Part shown: one piece after another, positions 29,801-39,948 of the stretch
How positions within the stretch are numbered: position 1 is the first letter of the stretch
Layout of the letters: each line of letters starts with the position of its first letter
NCBI RefSeq assembly: GCF_004379255.2
Contig: NC_056037.1
Span: 1,054,001 to 1,118,000, forward strand
Source of the DNA: Salvia splendens
Taxonomy: Eukaryota > Streptophyta > Magnoliopsida > Lamiales > Lamiaceae
Length of the DNA: 64,000 bases
Reading direction: 5' to 3'
Program-made: the position numbers and the translations under genes
Notes under the pieces: generated by a model
Databases searched by the model: none
Seen by the model: the letters and a program-made list of their open reading frames with translations, nothing else
Told to the model about the DNA's origin: nothing

Positions 29801-31905
29801 AAGAGAGAGCTCAGGTTGTTGCAGAGGAATTACATCCAGAGAGTTCTGAAAAAATTTCAGGCTGATGACTTCAAACCTGTCTCTACACCATTGGCTGCTC
29901 ACTTTAAGTTGAGCATGGATCAGAAACCAAAGAATGACTCAGAGAGGAGAGAGCTGAGCAAAATACCTTATGCAAACATCATAGGAAGCATAATGTATTC
30001 AATGCTGTGCACAAGACCAGATTTGGCTCAGGCTATAAGTGTTACTAGCCGATTTATGTCAGACCATGGGAGAGAGCATTGGGTAGCATTGAAGTGGTTG
30101 CTCAGATACTTGAAGGGTGCTTCAGATTATGGTCTGTTGTACAGGGCAGATTGTAAGGATCAAGGTGGAGCACTGGTGGGGTTTTGCGATTCTGATTATG
30201 CATCAAATAGAGATAATAGGAGATCTCAAACTGGATATGTGTTCACCCTAAATGGCACTGCTATAAGCTGGAAATCTGGATTACAACATGTGGTTGCTTT
30301 ATCTACTACGGAAGCTGAGTACATGGCAATGACAGAGGCTGTGAAAGAAGCAATATGGCTGAAGGGAATCCTAGAAGATTTTGGGGAGAAGCAAGATACA
30401 GTGGAGATAAACTGTGACAGCAGCAGCGCCTTATGCCTTGCCAAACATCAAGTGTTTCACGAAAGAAGTAAGCACATAGATGTGCGGATGCACTTCATAA
30501 GGGATGAAATACAGAGAGGCGAAGTCAAGATGGTGAATATCTACTGAGCATAATGCGGCTGATATGTTGACAAAGCCGTTGCCAGCCATGAAGTTTAAAT
30601 ACTGCTTGGGGCTGGTGGGACTTGTGGAATGATGAGTTTGAGGTTTTGTCAGAGGATTATGATTCATTGTTGATTCTGAGATTAAGGTGGAGTTTGTTGG
30701 AGTATAATCTCACAATCACCGTTGGATGCAGCAAGCTAAAAATCAATGTCATTCTCAACAGCTGTAGATTTGTTAGAGGTTGAGCTCGTTCAAGATATTA
30801 TTAAGCTCGGCATATTATTGAGCACGGTGTTCTATTAAGCTCGGTGAGCTCGGTGTTCTATTAAGCTCGGTGAGCTCGGTGTTTTATTAAGCTCGGTGAG
30901 CTCGGCGGTTTATTGAGCTCAGCATTTCATTGAGCTTCGGCATCATACAGCACTTCGGCATCATACAGCACTTCGGCATCATACAGCACTTCGGCATCAT
31001 GCAGCACTTCGGCATCATGCAGCACTTCGGCATGTTGATGCAAACCAAGAAACGGGAAGTGGCCGTTGGAACAGTTATAACTGATTTGATAACTAACATC
31101 TCAAGAGAGCCGTTGGAGGATGAAGGGACTGATATAAAGCAGACGAACTGCATCTGAAATAGTTAATCAGCTACTTCGGTATTCAAGAAAAGAGTCTCCA
31201 AACTATCACTTGATTAGTTCTTGGTTTAGAATTAGATTAGAGGTGTTGAGTTCTTGGAGAGAGTTCTTGAGTGATTGTAAACATCTGCATATTTCTCAAT
31301 ATACTGAATCATATTGCCTTTGGCCGTGGACGTAGATCTTACGATCGAACCACGTAAAACTCTAGTGTTTTTCTTTTTCGCATGGTTGTCATCATCGAAC
31401 TTTTGCATACTTTCACAACATATATATGTCAAGAAAAGTTAACCATTGAGGAAAAAACCGACAGAGACGGCATAAAAATTCAATCTTTTTAGGAGGGAAG
31501 TGAGAAATGATATAAAAAATGAATCTTTTTAGGAGGGAAGTTTGAATCTTTTTATTAGAGAAGTGAGAAATGATATAAAAATCGAATCTTTTTATTAGAG
31601 AAGTGAGAAATGATATAAAAATTGAATCTTTTTATTAGAGAAGTGAGAAATGATACAAAAAATTGAATCTTTTTTGAGGGAAGTGAGAAATGATTATGAA
31701 AATTGAATCTCTTTTGAGGGAAGTGAGAAATGATTATGAAAATTGAATCTTTTTTTGAGGGAAGTGAGAAGGAGAGGTTTTTGTTTGTGGTTTTACCAGT
31801 TCGTTTGGGGCGGCCGTCGTCGTCGTAGAGCTTGGTGGCGCCGCCGTGGGGGACATCGATTGAGATGTCGAAGATTTGGTTGTTATGATGGTGTGATTCC
31901 CCCAT
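23870..31905 (-). CDS. AAP-type amino-acid permease, six exons, intron 1 disrupted by a Copia element
   Basis: Exons on the minus strand: 31905-31797, 25877-25644, 25228-25135, 25044-24830, 24752-24613 and 24532-23870. The phases join into 484 codons plus stop, the usual length for AAP transporters. The product would be a plasma-membrane proton/amino-acid symporter of the AAAP superfamily. It has a hydrophilic N-terminus (IFDISIDVPHGG, DDDGRPKRTG), then FTATSHIITAVIGSGVLSLA, the conserved CYRSGDP-TGKRNYTYMDAVR segment, GYTIAASISMMAIERSNCFH and a hydrophobic C-terminal half. About 11 membrane spans are expected. All introns are GT-AG. A 5.5-kb Copia element sits in intron 1 between 25889 and 31421, 12 bases before the exon 2 acceptor, so the native branch-point and pyrimidine region are displaced. 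The frame is intact, but splicing efficiency is in doubt. The exact AAP paralogue is not assigned. Confidence 0.9.
25300..25585. repeat. Duplicated segment in permease intron 2
   Basis: Two copies, about 157 bp apart, share GAATGAGAAT, AAAAGGAAACACGCCAAT and TATTTCC-TTTCACAAAATA (25313-25400 and 25472-25555). Imperfect tandem duplication inside the intron; no coding meaning. Confidence 0.6.
25890..26615 (+). repeat. 5' LTR of Copia element
   Basis: Begins TGTTGGAG and ends CACAACA. It contains GAGCTCGGTGTT-type repeats (26010-26110), five full 18-bp repeats CTTCGGCATCATACAGCA (26135-26225, the last copies with ATG for ATA), and a GATATAAAGC TATA-like box near 26327. Confidence 0.92.
26618..26635 (+). 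other. Primer binding site of Copia element
   Basis: TGGCGCCGTCTGTGGGAA two bases after the 5' LTR. It is identical over 18 bases to the PBS of the gypsy elements here, and unlike the initiator-Met type (TGGTATCAGAGC) common in plant Copia elements. Confidence 0.8.
26657..30547 (+). CDS. Copia gag-pol polyprotein
   Basis: About 1296 residues. It contains gag (UBN2-like, FSGKNDFGLWQIKMKALL near residue 10), a CCHC knuckle (CHYCKKPGHLKRDC, about 238), protease DSG (about 294), a GAG-pre-integrase HHCC module (LWHKRLGHLG), and integrase with CDLWGP and TDNGLEF. RT follows with ARLVARGFTQEEGIDY and YVDDMLVAG (about 1000), then RNase H with STTEAEYMA (about 1216). The order integrase before RT defines Copia. 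I use ATG at 26657; the frame is open slightly upstream but without another ATG. The last roughly 30 residues expected for the family (EHNAADMLTKPLP region) lie in a different frame after 30541, so a small indel truncates the C-terminus. Otherwise it looks coding-competent. Confidence 0.92.
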   Translation: MTTTRYEAEKFSGKNDFGLWQIKMKALLIQQGLDEAIEPIDPKGKEKEDLDEKSVRKKAEIAKKAHSAIILNLTDKVLREVAKETTAHGVWTKLEALYMTKSLANRLYMKQRLFSYKILEDRPFAEQIDDFSKNLDDLENVDGPMKNEDKAILLLNALPKTFQHLKDAMLFGRNAESGITYEEVQCALRSKELEKNSSKTNEGSGSQALNVKAFKGKKKKFNQNQKPKYQKQNEEKRSCHYCKKPGHLKRDCYSWKRKQNEEKATQNQADLAEDTDPPQIMNVVSGGIESSWIMDSGCSFHICSNKAWFENLSEATGSVMLGNDQMCYIKGIGDIRLRAHDGSTKLLTQVRYIPEIKRNLISLGMLESRGFRFSSEKGYMNVSLNGKILLIAERRNSLYYLVAETVVASVNLAEDSDIGLWHKRLGHLGESGMRELIKKGVIPAGSDQRFKECEHCALGKSKKLPYKAGKHTSKLPLDYAHCDLWGPAQPASMGGGRYFMSIIDDYSRKVWIYILKQKSQAFEKFREWCTEMKLKKSTTLKCLRTDNGLEFLSEDFESFCKTNGIQRHRTVPANPQQNGVAERMNRTLLDRVRCMLLSSGLPKMFWGEAVCTAAVLINSSPSSAIGNEIPDVRWYGGDREYNQFKVFGCRAYAHCKQGKLDARAQKCVMVGYQHGVKGYRLWCTEEGNKKIIVSRDVVFHEHHMPFLKTEDQMGERVSIDQEVQHGQPPPSDPDDQNGGGASSSHEASSPQQPQQRDQIDDDQRSHIIARDRNRREIRKPARFSDYEMSFFALCVAEVLECLEPSTYAEAMSSKEKEKWLAAMREEIQSLLKNHTWILVKNPGTQKLISCKWIFKMKIEVGEVESVRFKARLVARGFTQEEGIDYNDVFSPVVKHSSIRILLALVAKYDWELHQLDVKTAFLHGELEETIYMHQPEGFMEAGNEDKVCLLKRSLYGLKQSSRQWYLKFDEHMMSIGFRKSQYDSCVYIRERNGVPIAFLLLYVDDMLVAGADLGVIERIKAELESKFEMKDLGNARRILGMDILRDRPKRELRLLQRNYIQRVLKKFQADDFKPVSTPLAAHFKLSMDQKPKNDSERRELSKIPYANIIGSIMYSMLCTRPDLAQAISVTSRFMSDHGREHWVALKWLLRYLKGASDYGLLYRADCKDQGGALVGFCDSDYASNRDNRRSQTGYVFTLNGTAISWKSGLQHVVALSTTEAEYMAMTEAVKEAIWLKGILEDFGEKQDTVEINCDSSSALCLAKHQVFHERSKHIDVRMHFIRDEIQRGEVKMVNIY
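30682..30694 (+). other. Polypurine tract of Copia element
   Basis: TAAGGTGGAGTTT directly before the TGTTGG start of the 3' LTR; purine-rich, at the expected position. Confidence 0.55.
30695..31420 (+). repeat. 3' LTR of Copia element
   Basis: 726 bp, same ends, same internal 18-bp repeats and same length as 25890-26615. Confidence 0.92.
31490..31770. repeat. Minisatellite in permease intron 1
   Basis: Seven to eight imperfect copies of a roughly 35-40-bp unit with core GAGAAATGATATAAAAATTG preceded by GAATCTTTTTATTAGAGAAG. Located between exon 1 and the Copia insertion; it belongs to the original intron. Confidence 0.75.
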
Positions 31906-32180
31906 TTTCGTGTGGTTTGGGAAACAGCAAGAAAAGGGATGGGATTATGAAGAGAGTTTAGTGTGTGATTAAGAGTGAAGACAATGTTTCGAGTTTTCCG
32001 AGGATTCTGTGAAAATCAGAAGTCAACTATCTCTTTCTCTCTGCAATTGATATTGATGGCATTGATTGTTGATGAATCTGGCATTGTGTGGCATGCTATT
32101 TATAAGAAAAAATGTTGGTCGTAAGTCGAAACGCGTGTGTGCCACATTCTAGAGAGAGAGAGAGAGAGATTGGGTGATGT
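31906..32180 (-). promoter_or_regulatory. Promoter and 5' UTR of the permease gene
   Basis: On the minus strand TATAAATAG lies at 32104-32096, about 190 bases before the ATG. A (GA)n microsatellite at 32151-32169 lies just upstream. Placement fits a TATA-driven core promoter. Confidence 0.6.
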
Positions 32181-33785
32181 GGCACAGTGGAGCACATTGG
32201 CTGAGGATTCATTTTATTTTTGGCATAAATGTTTATAAAGTTGGCATCTTAATTGCTATGTGAAAATTGATGGGGAAAATTGAATTAAATTCTTAAATTG
32301 TCTCATTCAATACAACCAGATTCTTCATTTAATATGACCAAATTCATAACAGTACTAGTACAAAATTTGTTGTTGAAATTGAGATAAAAAAAATATTTAA
32401 ATACTATTTTAAAATAAGACATCTTAGTTGAAACAAATTTAAAATATATACTCCTAGTATAAACGTATACTTGTTCCTTGAATTTAGTGACTACTACTTA
32501 GTATAAATGGTGAATTTGCAGCTCGTCACAAACATTACTGATTCTTAAAATGGTGAGCGTTTGGAGCTCTCGTGGAAAATAATTCCTCAATCATACAATG
32601 CAAACTAAGTTTAAATTTAGGAGTAAAGCAAAAAAAAAGTAAAAGTAAAACTAAGTCGAAAATAAGGCGTTTGCTAGAAAAAAAAACAAAGTTTGTATAT
32701 AAAATTGTAGATATACGTAGTTGGTAAAAGTTCTTTATTCTCATCTAGTAACTAAGTCATGTTAAATGAATGGATTTTATTCCAACTCACAAAGTCTCTA
32801 TGCTTGGTACAATCCTTTTGCTAATATATTGTTTTCCATGAAATATAAGCTCAATTCGTAGCAATTAAGAAAGTCGATGAGCAATGTCTGTACAAGCTTC
32901 AATTTAACTAAAACAAAAAAATCCACGCTTACTTAGAAGCAAGAAGAAGTCAACCAACTACCTAGATAAAAAATCTAGAAAACCCAAATAACAAGAAAGA
33001 TTATGTATTCATTAGTTGATAATGTAATTTTAGTTTGTTCTAAAACTTAAAATTAATAGATGTTCCTTGAGCAACACATTTATAAGAGTTATATTTTGAT
33101 AAATAGAATTAATGAATTATAGAAGTGACATTGTGATTTCATTTCAATATAAGTAAGTCAACAATGTTAGTTGTAGTGAGTGGCAATGGCACTCTTATCA
33201 CAAGTGGCACTAACTAATATGAAACACGTGTTTTATTCAAAGATGAAACGTGTGCCCTCTTTACCTGCAAAGACTAGTTGAATCAGATATTTTTTGAGCT
33301 ATAGTTAAATTATATATTTTTTGAATAGTTAAATTAGATATTTTTGACATTACTATTTGTTAGTAGCCTGAAGCATGTTGAGCTTCCAAAAATGAGAAAT
33401 GAGAGGTATCAAAATTGGGGGGAAATATTAGAGGTAGTTTGGTCAAATCATAAATGTTGTGAGAGACATAATAAGAAAAAAAGAAGAGAAAAACGTATAA
33501 AATTTAAAATCTCTTATTCTAAAAAATTCTCATACCACGATTTCATATTCCGAAATATCGTCAAATTTAATCACGAATTTTGAAAGGTCAACGATCTTAT
33601 GAAATCTCTCATTTTTTGTCAAGACCTTCCTTATTTTTTTGTTATATGGATAAATAATTTAAATTTGATTTAGGCTAATGGAAAGACCTTCCTTATTCTA
33701 GTAAGTAGTAATGTGTGTATGGTAAATAGTGTTCAAGCAAATAGGGAAATATAAAAGGAACAAAATTGTATAGTTTGTAATTATA

Positions 33786-34041
33786 TACTCCATCTGTCGG
33801 CGAATAGAAGTCTCGTTTTTTCATTTTGATCCGTCCGCGAATAAAAGTCCTGGTTCATAGTTACCATAAATAGTAAAACGGTCTCACATTCAACTAACTC
33901 AGTCCACTCACATATCATTTAAAACTAATATATATAAATGTGACCTTTATTCCACTAACTTTTTTCCACCAACTTTTCTTAACATTTCTTCAAATTCGTG
34001 TCGGAAATAAATGTGACTCCTATTCGCGGGCAGAGGAAGTA
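33786..34041. mobile_element. Stowaway-like MITE
   Basis: The ends CTCCATCTGTCGGCGAATAG (33788) and CTATTCGCGGGCAGAGGAAG (ending 34039) are imperfect inverted repeats flanked by TA. About 252 bp, non-coding, Tc1/mariner type. Confidence 0.65.
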
Positions 34042-34604
34042 ATAATTACGACTCTATGAGTAATTTCGGTATGAATTCCAATTAATTACCAATCGACAAT
34101 TCATTTATATTTAACAAGTATCCTATTCTGTGTCATGTATGATTCCCTCACTATTACTAGGAAAGAAGGGTTATTACATAAAGACAATTAATCCTTTTGA
34201 CAATAGAACTATATATGCTTTTCAAAAATTTATTTGCGATTTTCACTTTATATAAACCCTCTTATATTTTTTGTCTGTAGACATTCCTTTTATGTACAGG
34301 TTAAGTCAAACTAAGTTAGACATCAATAACATTGAAATCTTAATTAATCGCAGATTTATTAAAAATTAATAGTTTAATAATTTACAAATACATTTTAAAA
34401 CTTATGCCAACTTATAATTTGGCAAAAATTAAAGAATTTACTGACAAATACTCGTATTCGTGTATATATACGTGCACCTATATATTCTACTCCTATTACC
34501 AAACCATCCACGAATAAGGGTAGGCATATGATATGTCTAATAAAAATCTGTAATGTCGCATACTTTAATAATAACAATATATCCCTCCTTTAATAATAAC
34601 AGTA

Positions 34605-34814
34605 TACCGTCTGCGCAGTATTGTCCACATTTGACTCCACGCGAATTTTAAGAAATGTAAAAAAAAAGTGAGTGATAAAAGTTAGTGAAATATATATAAG
34701 TGTCACATTTACATAGTTTTATAATAGAATATGAGTATAATAAGTTAGTGGAAAGTGTTGTCCATTCACCCAAATAGAAAAAAGTAAAGTGGACAACATT
34801 TCACGAAGGGAGTA
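34605..34814. mobile_element. Stowaway-like MITE, diverged
   Basis: TA flanks a segment whose ends share TTGTCCAC (34625) and GTGGACAA (34779) in inverse orientation. The right end is CGAAGGGAG; the left terminus is diverged. Non-coding. Confidence 0.45.
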
Positions 34815-37800
34815 ATAATCAACTAACATTTGTAATATCGCATACTTCAACAATAATAAGCATAGGTCGAAATTGATATATTCGACTGCTATAATATTGA
34901 TTGATCGTTATGGATATTTTTATGGGGTTGTTAGTACCAAACTAGTTTTAAACGTTAAACGCCAAAAACATCATTATAAAATAACGTAGAGTTCATTACA
35001 ACTTTATTTGTAGTTCATTAGGGAATTTAGAGACTTAAAAACAGTGACGCCATATGACGCAGTTTAAAAATCAGGAGTTCAATATAAGTTTGTTATTAGT
35101 TCATTATAATGAACTCAAAGTTATCTTATAAATTTGTTGTTCGGCGTTTAGTGTTTAATAAAGATTTGGTACTATTGATCATAGTCCTACTCCTATATGT
35201 ATTCAATATTCTCGAAAAAGAAACCAAATTCAACTTCATCTTCGATTTTATATCTCTTCTTTACTAGAAGTACTATATGTATTAAACATTTAATTTATGA
35301 GTAGTGATAAATCAACAAAAATTGTATGTACAAAATTGGATATATTTGTCATTTTCTATCATTTGCAGTAATTAAGGAACTTGCCTATTTAATTTGTACA
35401 TTAATTTTATCTTACAACCCCTCATATTAATTAAGCAATGGAGTATAATACTTTCGACTAAATATAAAAACAAAATGCTTAGGTTTTTTTCTTATAAAAA
35501 TATTTTATTTTTTAAATTTTTAAATAATATTTTACATCATGCTATTAAACAGTTTCAACAAAAGAAAAAACAGTAAAATATTAAACTTAAAATATAATTT
35601 AATTTTAAAAATAATACTATGATATAAAATTACTCCATAAATGATTAGTTTTGCTAGTATATTATTATTCCGCTTTCTTTCAATAATTAGCATTTTTTAT
35701 TTATGAAATAATTCTTATAAACTTAATTTTTAATAAAATTTATTTAAATTATCTTTTTATTTTAAAAACTAATTTATAATACGTTTTTAATTTGGATCTC
35801 ATATGTACATTGTATTTTATTTAATTTTCTTCAACTATTTTAATATCTGTGATTTGAATAATTTAAAGCTTGTGATTTCAAATATTTTTTGTATAGTGTA
35901 TAACATGTAGAGAAATATGCAAAGAAAGGTCAATATGTGGTCATTTAATATTATTGTCGAAATAGATTGTAGTATATATTTTGAATACGTAATTAATACT
36001 CCATACACTTGAAGAATGTGTCACGGGCATAGGTGGGCGCCAAGTGCGACAACCGTCTATAATCGAATTACCTCTATTATGTTATCATTTGATACACTAT
36101 AGAAAAAAAAAATATTAATCACAAAATAATTTTATAATTCGAGTTTATAGATTATACTCCAGTTGTTTGATCCAGTCGTCAGTAGTCATACAATTAAAAG
36201 ATAAGTCACATGTCACGGGTTGCTATCATCAGATCATCCCTATTATGATATAATTCAACGAACTACGGGCATACATATGAAATTAATATTAAAATATTTT
36301 AGTGAAATATTGAAATTATAGTAATACCATATAGTAATTTCAACTTTTCATGATTTTAAGAATTTGTGCAACACGAACTATATATTAGAAAATTATTATA
36401 TGTACTACCTCAAACAATCTCTTATCATCTGACCCTATTATATCATTAATAATATTTTATAGCAATGTCATACATCTACTTTATATCAGTCAACGATAAT
36501 AATTTCTTAATTATATAAAATTTTCATTTTAAAATCTTATTAATGTATATTACATTATATAAAATACAGAAATATTATCCACTAGAAAAATACTAGTAGT
36601 ATTTATAAAAGATAAAAAAAATATTACATAGAAATATATTAAAAAATTTAAATGAAATATATTTTTTTGCAAACAAACAATTTTTCTCTTTTGAAATATC
36701 TACCAGTACTAATACTTGTGATATGAAAAGTTAGAAATTACAAATAAAAATAAGTATTTTTAAAAATATATATGGCATAATACGAGAGAAATTCCAAATA
36801 AAAAAGTATATTGTCCAATTTTTACTTTGTAGAGAAACGAATAATTTATTTATATTCATATCATTGTCATAGTTTAAATAAATTAATGAAAAATACTTAT
36901 TCTATTAAAATACTATGAACAATTATTCCATCTAAAATTCCATTGTAAATGTTTTAATAACTGTGGATGTTTTCGAGATTAAGATCAGTTACATATTTTT
37001 AAAACAATATAAATGATTAAGGAAAAACTGTATTAGTGTAACTTTCCTCCTATAGTTATAAATAAGGTCAAATTAGTCATAGAAGTATCTAATTAATGAA
37101 GCTATTAATCCAAAATAATTTAATCTTATCTTAATTTAACCTTATCTTATTCAAATTTGAAGGGTATTTTATATATACAATTTTTGTTAATTTATCTTTA
37201 TTCTTAATTTATTTATTATTTTGCAAAAGATTTTTTTTTTCATTTCACGAACTTTTAACTTTATACCTATATTAGTCGGCTAATGTGTTGCCAACTTTTC
37301 TTACTAGAAATTATTCATGGAATCTAACTCCTTGGTTGAAAGAAATTCTATCTTATAATGGTAGTATTTTAGAGCTTTCGAGATGCCAAATTGCAAATAA
37401 ATTAATATTTTTGATGTCTAAGTGGAAGAAGCATTCTTTCTAGTATTAACCTATGAATTTGGAGATAGCATAACTTTTCCACTTAAATATTGTAAAGTAA
37501 TATTATTTTAAGCAAAGGAATGATTAAAGATCACGAGAATATACCAACTTATTAAATGACTTAGGTAAACTTATTGATTTTAAGATAAAAAGCATTTTAC
37601 CTAATCATGGTAGATTGAAAGATATTTCATTTTTTTTCTGGTGGGTCGGTATTTTCTGTTACATATGTATTTTTATAATGAAATGTAGTTAAGCTATTTG
37701 GGGTATGAATTTTTAATCAGTTAAGCGGAAAATTATGTTTAGTAGTTTCTAGAGAAAACTGGTTAAACCAGTGCGTCTAATTATATCTATGTAACTTATT

Positions 37801-37964
37801 TTTTATTATTTTGGATAGTTTTCAATTTAATTATATGTATTTTTTGGATAGTTATTTGAATAGTTTTCTATACGAGAAATATGGGGATATTAATAAGTTA
37901 CGTCTTCTTTTTTCGCATTTATCCGTAAAAAATCGAAAGTTAAAGAGTGTACCTCGCCAGTCTT

Positions 37965-38320
37965 AATTAAGTCTAAGATGAGTGGGTGTCATTGATCTCA
38001 TATTATGGAAGAGATCATTAATAATAATAATGGGATTAAATTATTTGAATCATATGGACGAGATTAATTATTGGAATTTTCAATAATAAAAATTCACACT
38101 TTTTTAGCAAGTTGTTACCTTAATAGTATATAGCACCCATCTTAATTCTAAAATGTGTGGGTGGCATTGATCTCATATTATGATCCACAAACAATTTAAC
38201 ATGTGCGATGAATAACCAAACTAATACTATAATCCAATAATGAAAGAGATTAAATTATTGGAATTTTCAGTAATAAACTTCACACATTTTTGCTAGTTGT
38301 AACCTTAATGCTTTGCATAT
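37965..38320. repeat. Tandem duplication of about 190 bp
   Basis: Two diverged copies share GTGGGTG-CATTGATCTCATATTATG, then AATTATTGGAATTTTCA-TAATAAA, CACAC-TTTTT and GTTAACC/GTAACCTTAAT (37985-38125 and 38155-38310). No coding content. Confidence 0.6.
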
Positions 38321-39583
38321 CACTTGAGATTAGCATCTAAAAAAAGTGATCACTGCGTGATTCTTTTTGATTAACTAATCTTAAACATATAAATAATAGG
38401 CAGTTTGGTACCTAACCATGTTTCTCATGTCTGTCAAAGTACTAATTATATCACATGTTTCAAAATAAATTGAAGGCAAATAATAGTGGGATTAAATTAT
38501 TTGAATTTGTATGAATGTGATTAACATAGTACGTAGAATTGAGATTCATATGTATAGTTAGATTTCCTAGATTTTGTCATTTTTTCGTTTCTTGGTTGTT
38601 GGGCGTGTTTGCCGATGTGTTTTGTTGGTGATTTGTCAAGTAGCTCTTGATATGTAGTTTTGACATCTCTCTTATTTGAGAGATTTGGTAGCCGGACATG
38701 TCTACTTGCCTTTTTCAACTTGAGTCTTTTTTATTTATATAAAAAATAATAAGTAATAGACTTTAATCAACCAACAATTAAATCAACAGAATTTACTAAT
38801 AATTTATTTGATGGTACTTGAATTTAGCACCCTAATTAGTTTTTTCACTTTATCAATTTATTTTGATATTTTGTTTAAAGTTATTAATTTACATTCCTCT
38901 AAATTTTGCAACCAATTTTAAAAAAATTGGTATAAAGTTAAATGAGATTTTAAAGGGTGAATGAATGGGTTATTTTGAATGAAGAGTATATTTCTTTCAT
39001 AGCAAGATGAGGAATATATTTTGACTGTATGATTAAAAAAATGGAAAAGGAGAGAGTGATAATTGGTGAGATATGACAGAAGCCTACTAATTCCTGGGCC
39101 CACAAAGTTTAGTGTTAAATCCGCGACTATTTTGACTGCAGGTCAACTTTGGGCTGACGTAGTTGTACGGCCTTCGTTGCACGTGTTTTCAGTTGAGGAG
39201 CTTTGACTGCAGGTCAAAGTATATTTGTAATTGGTTAATATAGCTAAATTGGACCGGGCAACAAACCAGTCACATAATCCAATTTTTTATAACATATGAT
39301 TTGAGTGATTAGAGGGTTCATCTAAATGTATAACGGTTTTTTATAAATAAATTGAATCGAATAACACATCAATTCACAATCGAACGCAATTCCATTTTTA
39401 AAACATTGAGTTATCTCCAATATGATTTTAGTTATTAGAGCGCCCCCAATGGTGGATGGCAGTTCGCACTTGCCGAGGAAAGTGTGGAGGCATCGGGGCC
39501 GTTGGCTCGAGTCATGCTCACGACTCATCGGCCGCCAGGTTGATGTCGCAAAACCATTTTCCTTTCGTCACCAAGATCCAAAG

Positions 39584-39831
39584 TACTCCCTCCGTTTCCT
39601 CATAGTTGAGTTATTTTTCCATTACGAGAAGTTTCCTCATAGTTGAGTTATTTTCATATATAGTAATTTTTTTCTCTTTCTTACTTTATCCTCTCTTACT
39701 TTATTCACTCTTAACTTTCTTCTCTTACTTTTTTTCTCTATTACTATTTTATCTATTTATTTAACATACTCAACATCTCTTTCTTAAACTCTGTGCCGAA
39801 AAGTTTCGCCTCAACTACGAGGGAACAGAGT
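39584..39831. mobile_element. Stowaway-like MITE upstream of the PPR gene
   Basis: Starts CTCCCTCCGTTTCCTCATAG after TA and ends CTACGAGGGAACAGAG. The inverted ends are typical of Stowaway. The TTTCCTCATAGTTGAG segment is duplicated near the left end. Non-coding. Confidence 0.6.
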
Positions 39832-39948
39832 GAAATTAAGAAATATGGTGGGCCATTTCATTAACAGGCCTAAGCTTAGATTGAACTACAAATAGCCCAA
39901 TCAAAATAAAATGGCCCAAACGAAAATAACAAAGAAAATTTAAAACAA

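Larger units (their letters stand above)
25885..31425 (+). mobile_element. Full-length Ty1/Copia retrotransposon in permease intron 1
   Basis: Element 25890-31420 with 726-bp LTRs at both ends, target duplication TATAT (25885-25889 and 31421-31425), a PBS, one long gag-pol frame and a polypurine stretch before the 3' LTR. It is antisense to the permease gene. The LTRs are the same length and I saw no difference between them, so the insertion is very recent. Confidence 0.95.
32181..39948. other. Gene-poor AT-rich intergenic region
   Basis: About 7.8 kb without a convincing gene. It contains Stowaway-like MITEs (listed separately), a local duplication at 37.97-38.32 kb and two TTTGACTGCAGGTCAA palindromes at about 39130 and 39203. 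Short open frames (for example minus 38521-38718) lack recognisable domains or gene context. Confidence 0.6.

Noticed and set aside
31555..31790. Permease exon 1 continuing to 31555
   Set aside because: After the ACTG|GTAAAA donor the frame runs into the intron minisatellite; joining to exon 2 at 25877 restores the conserved permease sequence.
38521..38718. 65-residue minus-strand frame
   Set aside because: No domain, no splice context and AT-rich intergenic surroundings; chance ORF.
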